DNA of 55,216 bases from Thermoleophilia bacterium. GTDB lineage: Bacteria; Actinomycetota; Thermoleophilia; Gaiellales; JAICJC01. The translations under genes and the position numbers were made by a program. The notes beneath the pieces are model-generated. The model searched no databases. It was not told the origin of the DNA and was given only the letters and a program-made list of their open reading frames with translations. The stretch covers positions 1 through 55,216 of the forward strand of contig JAICKX010000008.1 of assembly GCA_025927685.1 (NCBI GenBank). Direction: 5' to 3'. Below are positions 8,922 to 18,451 of this stretch, in pieces; position 1 is the stretch's first letter, and each line of letters starts with the position of its first letter.

Positions 8922-9950
8922 ATGACGACCGCCAAGATGTCTGCGCACCGGGTCGACGACTTCGCCGTCACTGCCGTCCACGAGCAGGCGCTGCTCGACG
9001 CCCAGGCCCGGCTCTCGCTCGCCGTGGCCGCGCTCGACAGCTCTGCCGACGCGCTCGTCGAGGCGGGGCTGGCCGGGGTCGACCGCTCCCCGATCGACGG
9101 CGCCAAGGCACGGGTCGACGAGATGCGCCGGCTCCTGAACGAGCGGCTTGACCGGCTGGCGGCGACCGTCCGCCGCTCGATGGCCATCACCGATCTCGTC
9201 GAGGCCAACCGGGAGGCGGCGACGGCGACGCCGGCGGACGGGCGGCCGGACGTCGACTCCGCGCTCGCGCTGCTCTTCGGCGACGCGGGGATCGGCGACC
9301 TCGAGACCGAGGCCGGCCGCCGGGTCACTGCCGTGGTCGAGTACCGCACCGGGGCCCTCGTCACGGTCAGCACGGACCAGGGCGTGGCCGGGGAAGGAGC
9401 GACGCTGACGGGATCGATCGTCGACGCGGCCGGCGCGCCGTGGCGGGTCGACCTGCGCGTCGAGTCCGAGCTGGAGCACGGCCACCGGTCGCACCTCGCG
9501 CTCCTGCCGGCCGGCATCGAGCAGCTCGACCGGGCGCCGTTCCGGCTCGAGATCGGCGGATCGGCGACGCTGGAGGCGGTGGCGTGCGGCGGCCTCCACG
9601 AGGGCACCGAGGTGATCGGCCAGGTCGCGGGCCTGTCGGCCACCGGCGTCACGTTCGCGACGACGAAGCCGCTTCGCACGGGCGACCGGCTGCGGTTCCA
9701 CGGGCGGTTCTTCACGGAAGAGGTGCGGGCAGGCGTGCGCGTCTTCTCGGTCGATGCCGAGGCCGACGGCGGTGGCCTCGTGGTCGGCTGCTGGTTCGAC
9801 GAGATCGACGAGGACGGCCGGGCCGCGATCGACCGGGTGCTCGAGCACGCGCTCAATCCCGAGGCCCCGATCAGCTACAGCCAGCTTCGGCTGCTCTCGC
9901 ACGGCGAGGGCGAGCCGCGTCGCGGCGTCCGCCGGCTCCTGCGACGCTAG
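8922..9950 (+). CDS. PilZ-like domain protein
   Basis: GTEVIGQVAGLSATGVTFATTKPLRTGDRLRFHGRFFTEEVRAGVRVFSVDAEADGGGLVVGCWFDEI; start chosen at ATG 8922. Confidence 0.65.
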   Translation: MTTAKMSAHRVDDFAVTAVHEQALLDAQARLSLAVAALDSSADALVEAGLAGVDRSPIDGAKARVDEMRRLLNERLDRLAATVRRSMAITDLVEANREAATATPADGRPDVDSALALLFGDAGIGDLETEAGRRVTAVVEYRTGALVTVSTDQGVAGEGATLTGSIVDAAGAPWRVDLRVESELEHGHRSHLALLPAGIEQLDRAPFRLEIGGSATLEAVACGGLHEGTEVIGQVAGLSATGVTFATTKPLRTGDRLRFHGRFFTEEVRAGVRVFSVDAEADGGGLVVGCWFDEIDEDGRAAIDRVLEHALNPEAPISYSQLRLLSHGEGEPRRGVRRLLRR

Positions 9951-9983
9951 CCCCTCGCCGGGCTCAGGCGTAGGCTTCGCGTC

Positions 9984-11789
9984 ATGCCGAGCGTGACGGC
10001 AGTCGTCGATGCGATGCTCGTGATCGAGCGCGGGCGGGCGTTCCGGCTCACGCCGTACGCGGGCGGCTTCCGGCTCGAAGCCCTGGTCGACGGCGAGTCG
10101 GGGTGGTTCCGGCACTGGCCGCTCGAGCCCGAGGCGGGCTGGATCGGCACGACCGACGAGAATGTCGTGCACGACATCTGGGTGCGGGGCTGCGACCGGG
10201 GCGAGGTGCGGTGGCCCGCCGGCGCGCCGGAGCTCGACGCCGACCTTCACCTGACGATGGGGTGGCCGGCCGAGTGGACGGCGCGGCTCGACGACTCGGG
10301 TGAGACGACCCGGTACGAGGTCAGGTGCTCGGATGCCGAGCCCGCGGGGTGGGTCACCGTCCCGGGTGCCGCGGCGGTCCTCGGCCTCGGCGCCGACCGC
10401 GAGCTGCTGCGGATCGTGGCGGAGGCGGCGCCGGTCACGCGCTCGCGGGAGGCGCTCCTGCTTCGCTCGGGCGAGTACCGAGCGACGCTCAACCAGGGCT
10501 TCCTGCACGTCGAGCGCCGCTCCTGGATCGACCCGGAAGGGGGCGACTCGCTGGAGTCCGCGGACGGCGGCGCATGGCTCGGCCGGGCGGCCGACGGCTC
10601 GCTCCTGTCGCTGACGGTCGCGAATGCCGAGGAGGGCGAGCCGGTCGATCAGCCGGACGGCCCGGGGGTAGACGAGCTCCGCCTGTGGCAGCGCTGGCCG
10701 CTCGGCGTACGGGCGACGTGGTGGCGGGACGGCGAGCGGACGCTGGCGGTCGTCCGGTTCGGCGGGGAGCGGCCCGAGCAGTGGGCGAGGGTCGGCCACC
10801 AAGACGTGCGGGCCGGGGCGTCGGCGGACGGCGAGCTGCGCGCGCTCGTGCTCGGGGACGTCGAGACGCCGTCCTCCCAAGGAAAGCCCCGGTTCGAGCT
10901 CTACGGGCTGGCCGGCGCCGCCGGCGTGCCCTCGGGGTCAGGGGCGGCGTACGGCGTCCTCTCCAAGCTCGTGGTCACGTTCGGCGACCACGACGGGGAC
11001 GGGCCCTCGATTGCGGTGGCGTCGTCCGTCGATGACCGGCACACCGCCCGGCGGGAGGCGCTCGAGCACCTCGGGCTCGGCGACGAGCCGGGCGCGCCCG
11101 ACGGGTTCGCGTGGACGCCCGTCGAGATGCCGGTGGACGGCGCGCCCGCCGCGTTCGAGCTCGTCCGGTTCGACAGCCGCTGGGCCGCGGTCGGGCGGAT
11201 CGGTAGCACGACGGTCTGGCTGGCGGCGGACGGATACGAGGTCAGCAACGTCGTGCTCGAACGCATCGCCGACCCGGCGCCGTACATGCCGCGCCGCCGT
11301 TCCCGGCGGCAGCCGGCGACGGTCGCCTTGACCGGCTTGATGGACGCGCTCGACCGAAACGCCGGCGCTCCGTCGATCGGCGAGGCGTTCACGGCGCGCG
11401 TCGTCGAGCCGTGGGGAGGCCGCGAGCGCTACGAGCGGCTGCTCGGTGCGCACACGATGCTGCGCCCGATCTGCGGCCGGAGCGGGAGCGGCGGCCCGGT
11501 GGTGGGCGACGACGGCTCGGTGACCCAGAGGCTCTCGCTCCAGCACGCCGTCTCCGATGACGGCTCAGGCACGGTGAGCGTGGCGATGACCGTTTCCGAT
11601 GGCGAGATCGAGCCCGAACCGGTGCCCGACCGGGCCGCGATCGGCGCCGGCGAGCGCCACCCGGTCGAGTTCCGGATGCTCGAGGAGGACGGCGAGTGGC
11701 GGGTCGACACCGACCTGCTCCAGCTCCTGATCGACCGGCTCGGGCCGCTCGAGGAGCTGGTGCGGCCGCTCTCCGAGCAGGTGGAGTGA
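9984..11789 (+). CDS. Conserved-looking hypothetical protein, 601 aa
   Basis: Long ORF with balanced acidic/basic composition on the strand of its neighbours; no family recognised. Confidence 0.7.
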   Translation: MPSVTAVVDAMLVIERGRAFRLTPYAGGFRLEALVDGESGWFRHWPLEPEAGWIGTTDENVVHDIWVRGCDRGEVRWPAGAPELDADLHLTMGWPAEWTARLDDSGETTRYEVRCSDAEPAGWVTVPGAAAVLGLGADRELLRIVAEAAPVTRSREALLLRSGEYRATLNQGFLHVERRSWIDPEGGDSLESADGGAWLGRAADGSLLSLTVANAEEGEPVDQPDGPGVDELRLWQRWPLGVRATWWRDGERTLAVVRFGGERPEQWARVGHQDVRAGASADGELRALVLGDVETPSSQGKPRFELYGLAGAAGVPSGSGAAYGVLSKLVVTFGDHDGDGPSIAVASSVDDRHTARREALEHLGLGDEPGAPDGFAWTPVEMPVDGAPAAFELVRFDSRWAAVGRIGSTTVWLAADGYEVSNVVLERIADPAPYMPRRRSRRQPATVALTGLMDALDRNAGAPSIGEAFTARVVEPWGGRERYERLLGAHTMLRPICGRSGSGGPVVGDDGSVTQRLSLQHAVSDDGSGTVSVAMTVSDGEIEPEPVPDRAAIGAGERHPVEFRMLEEDGEWRVDTDLLQLLIDRLGPLEELVRPLSEQVE

Positions 11790-11850
11790 CGGGAAGCTCC
11801 GGCCGACGGGCGCCGTCTGGTGTGGGCAGTCGCGAAGGAGGATCGATCCG

Positions 11851-12606
11851 TTGCCGAACGACCCCACAATTCCCCTTCCCCGCATCGTCGGCGAGGGCGA
11901 CACCGGGCTCGACGTGCTCGCCTACCGGCGGGCGCTCCACACGCTCGGCCTCGTCCCACATGCCAGGCAGGGCCATTTCGAGGCGAACATGCTGGAGGGC
12001 GTGCTCGCCTTCCAGGCGCAGGCCAACATCACGCGGACCGGGACGATCGGGAGGCGCACCTACGCGCTCCTCTTCCGGCACGTCGACGCCTCCGGGCGCT
12101 CGCAGCTCCGGACGTTCGCGCGCCGCCAGAAGGTGCGCGACAGGATGGTCGCCGAGCAGCAGTGGGCGCTTCGGAACGAGGCCCAGATCCACTATCCGCC
12201 GGGCGACAATCGCACCCCGGGTGAGACGGCGAACGCGCTCCAGCGCTGGCAGGAGCACGAGCTGCCGATCACGCTCGACTGCTCCGAGTACGCCGCGTGC
12301 ATCGCCGCGGCAGCCGGCGCGCCGGATCCGACCGGCACGTCGTTCGGCCTGCGCGGGAGCGTCTTCACCGGCACCATGCTGACCCACTCGCGCGAGATCG
12401 GAAGGCGGGAGCTGAAGCCGGGCGACTACGTGGTGTTCGGCCCGTCGACCGGGGAGCACACGTGCGTCGTGCTCTCGACCGACGATCCGGAGAACCCGAT
12501 GCTCACGAGCCACGGCAAGGACGAGGGGCCGCTCGAGATCGCGCTGAACGACGTCACGGGCTTCCACAACCCGCCGGTCAGGTTCCTGTCCGCGGGCATC
12601 ATGTAG
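11851..12606 (+). CDS. Peptidoglycan-binding (PG_binding_1) and NlpC/P60-like protein
   Basis: LDVLAYRRALHTLGL...MLEGVLAFQAQANITRTGTIGRRTY; LDCSEYAACIAAAAG and LKPGDYVVFGPSTGEHTCVV; TTG start after GAAGGAGGATCG. Confidence 0.75.
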   Translation: MPNDPTIPLPRIVGEGDTGLDVLAYRRALHTLGLVPHARQGHFEANMLEGVLAFQAQANITRTGTIGRRTYALLFRHVDASGRSQLRTFARRQKVRDRMVAEQQWALRNEAQIHYPPGDNRTPGETANALQRWQEHELPITLDCSEYAACIAAAAGAPDPTGTSFGLRGSVFTGTMLTHSREIGRRELKPGDYVVFGPSTGEHTCVVLSTDDPENPMLTSHGKDEGPLEIALNDVTGFHNPPVRFLSAGIM

Positions 12607-12609
12607 GGA

Positions 12610-13092
12610 GTGGAGTCCGAGTTCGACCAGTTCGCCCGCGCCGTGCCCGGCGCCGTGCTCATCGTGACCGCGGAGTCCGGCGGAGACCGCGAGGGGTGCC
12701 TGGTTGGCTTCGCGACGCAGGCCGGCATCCATCCACCGCGCCTCCTGGTATGCCTCTCGGTGAAGAACGCGACCTTCCACACAGCCGAGCGGGCGACGCA
12801 TCTGGGAGTGCATCCGGTACCGCGCGACCGCCGCGACCTCGCCGAGCTCTTCGGCGGGGAGACGGGCGACGACGTCGACAAGTTCGCGCGCTGCCGCTGG
12901 GAGGCCGGCCCCGGGGGCGAGCCGCTCCTCCTCGACTGCCCGCTACGGCTGTCCGGCCGCGTCCTTCAGCGGCATCCGTTCGGCGACCATGTCGGCCATC
13001 TCCTCGAGCCCGTCGCCGTGTGGGCCGTCGAGCGCTTCGACCCGCTCGAGATCGGCGCGGCGGCCGCCATCGACCCCGGGCACGAGCCCTAG
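12610..13092 (+). CDS. Flavin reductase-like FMN-binding protein
   Basis: AVLIVTAESGGDREGCLVGFATQAGIHPPRLLVCLSVKNATF... Confidence 0.75.
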   Translation: MESEFDQFARAVPGAVLIVTAESGGDREGCLVGFATQAGIHPPRLLVCLSVKNATFHTAERATHLGVHPVPRDRRDLAELFGGETGDDVDKFARCRWEAGPGGEPLLLDCPLRLSGRVLQRHPFGDHVGHLLEPVAVWAVERFDPLEIGAAAAIDPGHEP

Positions 13093-13880
13093 GCTCGGGC
13101 GGGGGCCGCGGCCGCGAGCGCCTCGTGGAGCGAGTCCGCAAGCTCGCCGGCGTCGGCGTACACGGCGCAGCAGCCGGCGTCCCGAAGCTCGGACGCGCCG
13201 AAACCGCCGGACAGGAGGCCGATGGCCGGGATCCCCGCCTTCCGGGCCGCGACGGCGTCCCAGGCCGTGTCGCCGATCACCACCAGGTGCTCCGACGGCT
13301 TCAGCCGTTCGGCTGCCGCTGCGATCAGATCCGGGTGGGGCTTCGTCCGGTCGACGTCGCCGCTCGACGTCCACGCGTCGACCAGGTCGCGGACGTCGAG
13401 CAGATCCACGTAGTGCTCGACCTCTTCGAGCTTCGCGCTCGATGCCAGGACGACGCGGTGCCCGCCCGCCTTGAGGCGCACGAGCAGGTCGCGCGCACCG
13501 GGGAGGAGCTTCACCTCGCCGATCAGCTCGCTGTAGCGGTGCGCCTCGCTCTCGCGGATGCGATCTCCGAGGCGCTCCTCGACGGCGTCGCCGGCGACCG
13601 CGGCGACGAGCTGGTCGCCGCCCATGCCGTTGTGGCGGTGCACCTGCCAGAGCGGCACGTTCACGTCGTGCTCGGCGAACGCCCGCCCCCAGGCGATCGT
13701 GTGCTGGTAGTTCGTGTCGACCAGCGTGCCGTCGATGTCGACGATCGCCCCCACGGCGACTCCCTGGTCCTCGTCGATCGGCCACGCGTCGAGCGGCTCG
13801 CCTGTCGCCGGCGGCGGCTGCCTGGGAGGCGGTTGCGACGTCACGCGCCCAGGCCCGACGCGCGGTCCATCCGTTCCCAC
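13089..13880 (-). CDS. HAD-superfamily hydrolase
   Basis: GAIVDIDGTLVDTNYQH, VVLASSAKLEEVEHY, KPHPDL, VVIGDTAWDAVAARKAGIP motifs; exact start uncertain. Confidence 0.85.
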   Translation of the reverse strand: MGTDGPRVGPGRVTSQPPPRQPPPATGEPLDAWPIDEDQGVAVGAIVDIDGTLVDTNYQHTIAWGRAFAEHDVNVPLWQVHRHNGMGGDQLVAAVAGDAVEERLGDRIRESEAHRYSELIGEVKLLPGARDLLVRLKAGGHRVVLASSAKLEEVEHYVDLLDVRDLVDAWTSSGDVDRTKPHPDLIAAAAERLKPSEHLVVIGDTAWDAVAARKAGIPAIGLLSGGFGASELRDAGCCAVYADAGELADSLHEALAAAAPARA

Positions 13881-14143
13881 GCCCGGATGACGATGCGCGC
13901 CACCTCGCCGAGCTCGTCGCCGCGGCTCAGGAAGCCGGGGACGGTGAACGTGACCTGCACGTCCTCCGGCCCGGCGAGCGTGACGTCGAGCGCATCGCCG
14001 TCGCCCGGCTGGATCGGCAGATAGCGCCAGCCCGGTGCGCCGGGCACGTCGATGCGGCCCTCGGCGTCGTACGGCGAAGCGTCGGGCTCACGCTGCGGGT
14101 CGGCATTCACCCAGCCTGACTGCCCGCCGACCGCGAGCGGCAA
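13841..14143 (-). CDS. Hypothetical protein
   Basis: 100 aa ORF co-oriented with the HAD gene. Confidence 0.5.
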   Translation of the reverse strand: MPLAVGGQSGWVNADPQREPDASPYDAEGRIDVPGAPGWRYLPIQPGDGDALDVTLAGPEDVQVTFTVPGFLSRGDELGEVARIVIRAWERMDRASGLGA

Positions 14144-14155
14144 ACGGCGCGCAGG

Positions 14156-14350
14156 CTACCGGGGCCTGCGGTCGAGGAGCGCCATCGCCGCCTTGGCGTC
14201 GGCGAGCTCCTGGGTGTGATCCGCAGCCTGCTCGACCTGATCGGCCAGCCACCTCACGACGTCGTCGTCGTATGCGACCGCGTTCGACGCCATCGCCCGC
14301 AGGCTGGCGGCCACGTCGTCGAGGAGCTTGATCTCGCCGCCCAGGCTCAT
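14156..14350 (-). CDS. Small helical hypothetical protein
   Basis: MSLGGEIKLLDDVAASLRAMASNAVAYDDDVVRWLADQVEQAADHTQELADAKAAMALLDRRPR. Confidence 0.5.
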   Translation of the reverse strand: MSLGGEIKLLDDVAASLRAMASNAVAYDDDVVRWLADQVEQAADHTQELADAKAAMALLDRRPR

Positions 14351-14376
14351 GGTCCGCGCATCGGCCGCCGGCGGCG

Positions 14377-14811
14377 TTGCCACCATCCCCGATTCTGCGT
14401 ACACTCGCCGAGGTGGGGGTGCAAAGGTTCTCGCCAGGCACGGTTCGGAGGCACCGGGAGGGTCCGGCGTGGGTGGTTGTCATGCGCGGCGACCACGACC
14501 TCTCGACCGCCCCGGAGCTCGTCGCGGAGCTCGAGCAGGCGTTCGACGCCGGCGCTCCTCTGGTGGTCGACCTGGCCGGCGTCGACTTCCTGGACAGCGC
14601 GATCCTGAATGCGCTCCTTGCGGCCCGCGAGCGGGCGCTGGCGCGTCCCGAAGGCGGGTTCGCGCTCGTCGCGCCGCCGTCCAGCTTCGCAAGCCGGGTG
14701 CTGGCGCTCGTCGTGGGCACGCTGATCCCCACCTACGCGAGCAGAGCCGCCGCCCTCGCCTCCGTCGCTCCTGAGGCTGAGACCGCGGTCACCCGCAGGC
14801 CCCCGCCCTAA
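14377..14811 (+). CDS. STAS-domain anti-sigma factor antagonist
   Basis: VMRGDHDLSTAPELVAELEQAF...LVVDLAGVDFLDSAILNALLAARERA. Confidence 0.8.
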   Translation: MPPSPILRTLAEVGVQRFSPGTVRRHREGPAWVVVMRGDHDLSTAPELVAELEQAFDAGAPLVVDLAGVDFLDSAILNALLAARERALARPEGGFALVAPPSSFASRVLALVVGTLIPTYASRAAALASVAPEAETAVTRRPPP

Positions 14812-16214
14812 ACGGGCGCGGAGGCCGGCCAGACGGCGATCCCGTCCGCCGCCCGGCTGACGGGCGGGACCGACGTGTCGCCCAGGGCCGCGGCCGTCAG
14901 GAGCGCCATCCGCTCACAGGCACGGCGTGCAAAGCGCACCTGGAGCCGGCGGCCGAACAGGCGGAAGCCGGCCCGCACGACGGGGTTGGGGATCCGGGCG
15001 GGACGGACGACGCGCTCGATCCGGAACTCGACGCTCCCGGTGTCGAGCCACTTCCAGACCTCGTAGCCCATCTGGCCCGCCTCGAGGTGGCCCTCCAGCG
15101 TTCGGTACAGCCATCCCCAGACGCGTACCTCTCGTCCGTCCACCGTGCGCGTCTCGTCATGGACGCCGCCGGCGCGCACGCCGAGTCGAAACGTCAACCC
15201 GGCGAAGCGGCCCTCGAGCAGCATGTCGCGTCCCTCGAGCGGATCCTCGGGTCGATACACCGCCCGGATCAGCGCCGGATCGGCGAACTCGTAGTCCTGC
15301 ATGAGCCTGCGCGCGATCTCCCATGAGCCCCCGGGCACGGGATCGCCGGGCGGCTCGCTCGGCAGCGGCTGGCAGAGGTGATCGGCGAACCAGCCGCGCT
15401 CCTCGGCCTTCGGGCCGGGAGCCGTGTCGAGGTCGAAGTTGATCGGCCGGTCGTGGAGCGCTGCCAGCGCCGCGCGCGCATCTGCGTCGGCGAGCAGGGG
15501 CGTCCGGCCGGATGGGTCGTCCACCCGGCGGGTGGTGATGGAGATCCCGTCCACCATGCGCCCATCGCACAGGTCGACCACCCGTTCCAGAAAGGAGGTC
15601 CACATGTGGAGCTGAACCTCCTTCGCCATGCGAAGGCGGGTGTGGAGCAGGTCCGAAAGGCGGTCTCCGCTGCGCGTCCACGACTCGACCGCGAACTCGA
15701 TCTCTCGGCCCGCGGCGGCGGCCGACAGCCGAATCTGCCCGGCCTCCAGATGCGAGCGGAGGGTCGCCATCCGAAGGGCGCGCGGCTCGACTTCGACCAC
15801 CCGCACCGGGCCGTCCCACGGCCCCGGCATGCGGACCACGTACTCGTCTCCGACGCGCATGGTTCCCTCGTCGCCGCGGGCCTTGTGGAAGCTCGCGAGC
15901 GCGCGCGGAGCCGCCGCGTTCAGGTCGCGCTGGATTCGATCCATGAGGGCTTCGGGCGACAGCGCTGATCCGGAGATGCGGACGGCATAGCGGCGGTGAA
16001 AGAGCGCGCCGTAGCCCGCCTCGGACGGCTGGAGGTCGCGCTCGTCAGTCTCGGGAGGAAGCGCCGGCGGCGAGTCCTCCGCCAGCGAGCCGGCGACCTC
16101 CGCCCGGTGGATCGGCGTCGTCCGCCACATGTAGCTCCACGACGTCAGCGCGACGCCGAACGGCCAGCCTGCGGCGGTGGACAGCCGGCGGATGGGGCCG
16201 AGGCGAGGCGGCAC
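14808..16214 (-). CDS. DUF1990-family protein, apparently two domains
   Basis: C-terminal QDYEFADPALIRAVYRPEDPLEGRDMLLEGRFAGLTFRLGVRAGGVHDETR...RVWGWLYRTLEGHLEAGQMGYEVWKWLDTGSVEFRI. Confidence 0.75.
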   Translation of the reverse strand: MPPRLGPIRRLSTAAGWPFGVALTSWSYMWRTTPIHRAEVAGSLAEDSPPALPPETDERDLQPSEAGYGALFHRRYAVRISGSALSPEALMDRIQRDLNAAAPRALASFHKARGDEGTMRVGDEYVVRMPGPWDGPVRVVEVEPRALRMATLRSHLEAGQIRLSAAAAGREIEFAVESWTRSGDRLSDLLHTRLRMAKEVQLHMWTSFLERVVDLCDGRMVDGISITTRRVDDPSGRTPLLADADARAALAALHDRPINFDLDTAPGPKAEERGWFADHLCQPLPSEPPGDPVPGGSWEIARRLMQDYEFADPALIRAVYRPEDPLEGRDMLLEGRFAGLTFRLGVRAGGVHDETRTVDGREVRVWGWLYRTLEGHLEAGQMGYEVWKWLDTGSVEFRIERVVRPARIPNPVVRAGFRLFGRRLQVRFARRACERMALLTAAALGDTSVPPVSRAADGIAVWPASAPV

Positions 16215-16287
16215 GCCGCTCCCCTACCCCACGAGGCGGCGGCCGAACCCGTGGGTGGGCGGCGCGCTCAATGGGAACACAGATGGC

Positions 16288-16500
16288 ATGCTGGTGAACG
16301 CTCTTCGCCGACTCGGGCTGCGTGGGTGGCATCTGCACCTGATCTCGGCCGGGTCGGTCGGGCTCTGCATCGCTCTGTGGATCCGCGCCAAGACCGTCGA
16401 CCAGGCGGAGCGGGGCAACGCGGAGCGGCGGGCGCTCTTCGTCGGCCTCTGGCCGCCGACGGTCTGGCTCATCGGCGACACGCTCGAGCGGCACGAGTAG
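16288..16500 (+). CDS. Small membrane protein
   Basis: MLVNALRRLGLRGWHLHLISAGSVGLCIALWIRAKTVDQAERGNAERRALFVGLWPPTVWLIGDTLERHE. Confidence 0.6.
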   Translation: MLVNALRRLGLRGWHLHLISAGSVGLCIALWIRAKTVDQAERGNAERRALFVGLWPPTVWLIGDTLERHE

Positions 16501-16514
16501 AAGGCGGCGGCGGG

Positions 16515-17576
16515 ATGGAGAGCGAGTCGTTGTGGCCACGGCTGGCGGATGTCCCGCTCGTCGTCGAGTCGTGCGAGTACGACGCCCTGCATGCGGTCCT
16601 CGCCAACGAGTTCCACCGCGTGACCACCCACGTGCGCCTGATCGGCGCCGGCGCCGACGGTCTCGGCGAGGACGTCTCGCTGATGGCGGAGGACGGCACC
16701 TCGCTGCACGAGGCGCGGCCCGCGCTGGGGCTCGAGGGCGAGTGGACGCTGGCGAGCTTCTCCGACCATCTCGCGACGCTCGACCTGTTCGTGGAGCCGC
16801 CGGAGTGGGATGCGGCGCGGCGCTTTCGCCGCTGGGCGTTCGAGTCCGCCGCGCTCGACCTGGCCCTGCGCCAGGCCGGGCGCTCCCTGCAGGATGTGCT
16901 CGGGCTGACGCCCAAACCGGTGCGGTTCGTCAATTCGCTCGGCCTCGGCAAGAGCCCGTCGATCGCACCGGTGCACCTGCGGATCGGCCGCTCTCCCGGC
17001 GTTCGCTTCAAGCTCGATGCGGAGGCGGCCTGGGAGCCGGCGCTCGTCGAGGCGGTCGCGGCCACGGGAGCCGTCGACACGATCGACTTCAAGGGTCAGT
17101 ACGGCTTCGAGGTCGAGGATCCGGAGGCGCTGGCCGGGCTGTACGACCGCGTGCTCGCCGCGTTCCCGGAGGCGTATCTGGAGGACCCGCACGACCTGCC
17201 CGAGGTCGGGCAGCGGCTCGCCGATCAGCTCGAGCGCGTGTCGTACGACGCGCCGATCCGTGACGCCGACGACATCGGAGGGACGCCGCTGGCCGGGCGC
17301 GTCGTGAACGTGAAGCCGTCGCGCATCGGGAGCGTGCGCGCGTTGTTCGAGGTCTACGCACGCTGCGCGCGGGAGCGGCGGCCGATGTACGGCGGCGGCA
17401 TGGGCGAGCTGGGCGTGGGCCGCGGGCAGATCGAGCTGCTCGCCGCCCTGTTCCACGCCGATGCGCCCAACGACGTGGCGCCGAGCGCCTACAACGAGGA
17501 CGACCCGCGCGGCCCCCTGCCGCCCAGCCCGCTCGAGCCGAGCCCGGAGGACACCGGCTTTCGCTGGGCGGCGTAG
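16515..17576 (+). CDS. Enolase-superfamily-like protein
   Basis: FRRWAFESAALDLALRQAGRSLQDVLG; FKLDAEAAW; IDFKGQYG; AYLEDPHD; VNVKPSRIGSVRALFEVYARC. Confidence 0.65.
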   Translation: MESESLWPRLADVPLVVESCEYDALHAVLANEFHRVTTHVRLIGAGADGLGEDVSLMAEDGTSLHEARPALGLEGEWTLASFSDHLATLDLFVEPPEWDAARRFRRWAFESAALDLALRQAGRSLQDVLGLTPKPVRFVNSLGLGKSPSIAPVHLRIGRSPGVRFKLDAEAAWEPALVEAVAATGAVDTIDFKGQYGFEVEDPEALAGLYDRVLAAFPEAYLEDPHDLPEVGQRLADQLERVSYDAPIRDADDIGGTPLAGRVVNVKPSRIGSVRALFEVYARCARERRPMYGGGMGELGVGRGQIELLAALFHADAPNDVAPSAYNEDDPRGPLPPSPLEPSPEDTGFRWAA

Positions 17577-17606
17577 CCGGACGTGTCAGCTCACGACTCG
17601 CCCGGC

Positions 17607-17638
17607 CGGCTATGCGGCGGCGAGCCGCCGCATAGCCG
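17607..17638. terminator. Bidirectional terminator-like hairpin
   Basis: CGGCTATGCGGCGG-CGAG-CCGCCGCATAGCCG: perfect 14 bp stem, 4 nt loop, between convergent genes. Confidence 0.75.
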
Positions 17639-17664
17639 TCGAGACCGGTTGCCGGCGACGGTGC

Positions 17665-18291
17665 CTAGTGAGCGCCGGCGTGCCCCGCCGCGGCCTGAAT
17701 GCCGGCGACCCGCGCGGACGGCCGCCACGTCCTGCGAACGAGGTGCACGCTCGCGACGAGCGTCCAGACCATGAAGAGGAGCAGCGCGGGGACGAATGCC
17801 GCGTCGAGAAAGGCCGCGTTGACCGCAAGCGCGACGGCGGTCACCGCAGCGCCGGCGGCGAGCCACCGCGGCAGCGCCCCGGTGCGCAGCGCGGAGCCCG
17901 CGATCGCGGCGCAGGCGATGGAGAGGGGGTAGAGCGCGACGACGGTCGCGGCGTTGTCCACCGCGTCGAAGAGCCTGTGCAGCGCGGTGCCGTCGGCGAC
18001 GTGCGCGTTGTGCAGGGCGAGGGCCGGCAGCGTGCTTGCGACCTTGAGCGTGATGCCGACGGTTCCCGCGACGAGTGCCGTCGTCGCGAGCCAGTCGCTC
18101 TCGGCATCCGCGGCCCTGAGCAGGCTGCACAGGTAGCCGAGGAACGGGATGAAGAGCGCGAGGGCAGCGAGGCCCGCGATCGCCCGGGGTGCGAGGTACG
18201 CCTCGCTTCCGTCGCCGGCGGCGACGAACAGAACGACCGCGAACAGTGCCCCGCAGCCGGCGCCGAGGCGAGTGACGAGAGGTGTGGTCAT
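17665..18291 (-). CDS. Multi-pass membrane protein
   Basis: 209-codon ORF from ATG 18291 with several hydrophobic segments (GCGALFAVVLFVAA, IAGLAALALFIPFLGYLCSLL). Confidence 0.75.
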   Translation of the reverse strand: MTTPLVTRLGAGCGALFAVVLFVAAGDGSEAYLAPRAIAGLAALALFIPFLGYLCSLLRAADAESDWLATTALVAGTVGITLKVASTLPALALHNAHVADGTALHRLFDAVDNAATVVALYPLSIACAAIAGSALRTGALPRWLAAGAAVTAVALAVNAAFLDAAFVPALLLFMVWTLVASVHLVRRTWRPSARVAGIQAAAGHAGAH

Positions 18292-18451
18292 ATGTGCTCC
18301 TTTCCGGGTGTCGTACACACATTCGACCCTAGAGCGGCGGCTGCAGCGTGTCCTCGGCCGGCGAGGCGAAGTCATCTCCTTCCCGCGGTGGAACCTGCAT
18401 TCCCCCGACCGGCGGATGCGGCCCGAAGCCGCCCGCGATACTGTCGAGGCG

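Noticed and set aside
8823-10880. 685 aa minus-strand ORF
   Set aside because: Shadow of the PilZ-like and 601 aa genes; no recognisable motif.
12297-14024. 575 aa plus-strand ORF
   Set aside because: Overlaps NlpC-like, flavin reductase and HAD genes in the wrong frame or strand; low-complexity Arg-rich N-terminus.
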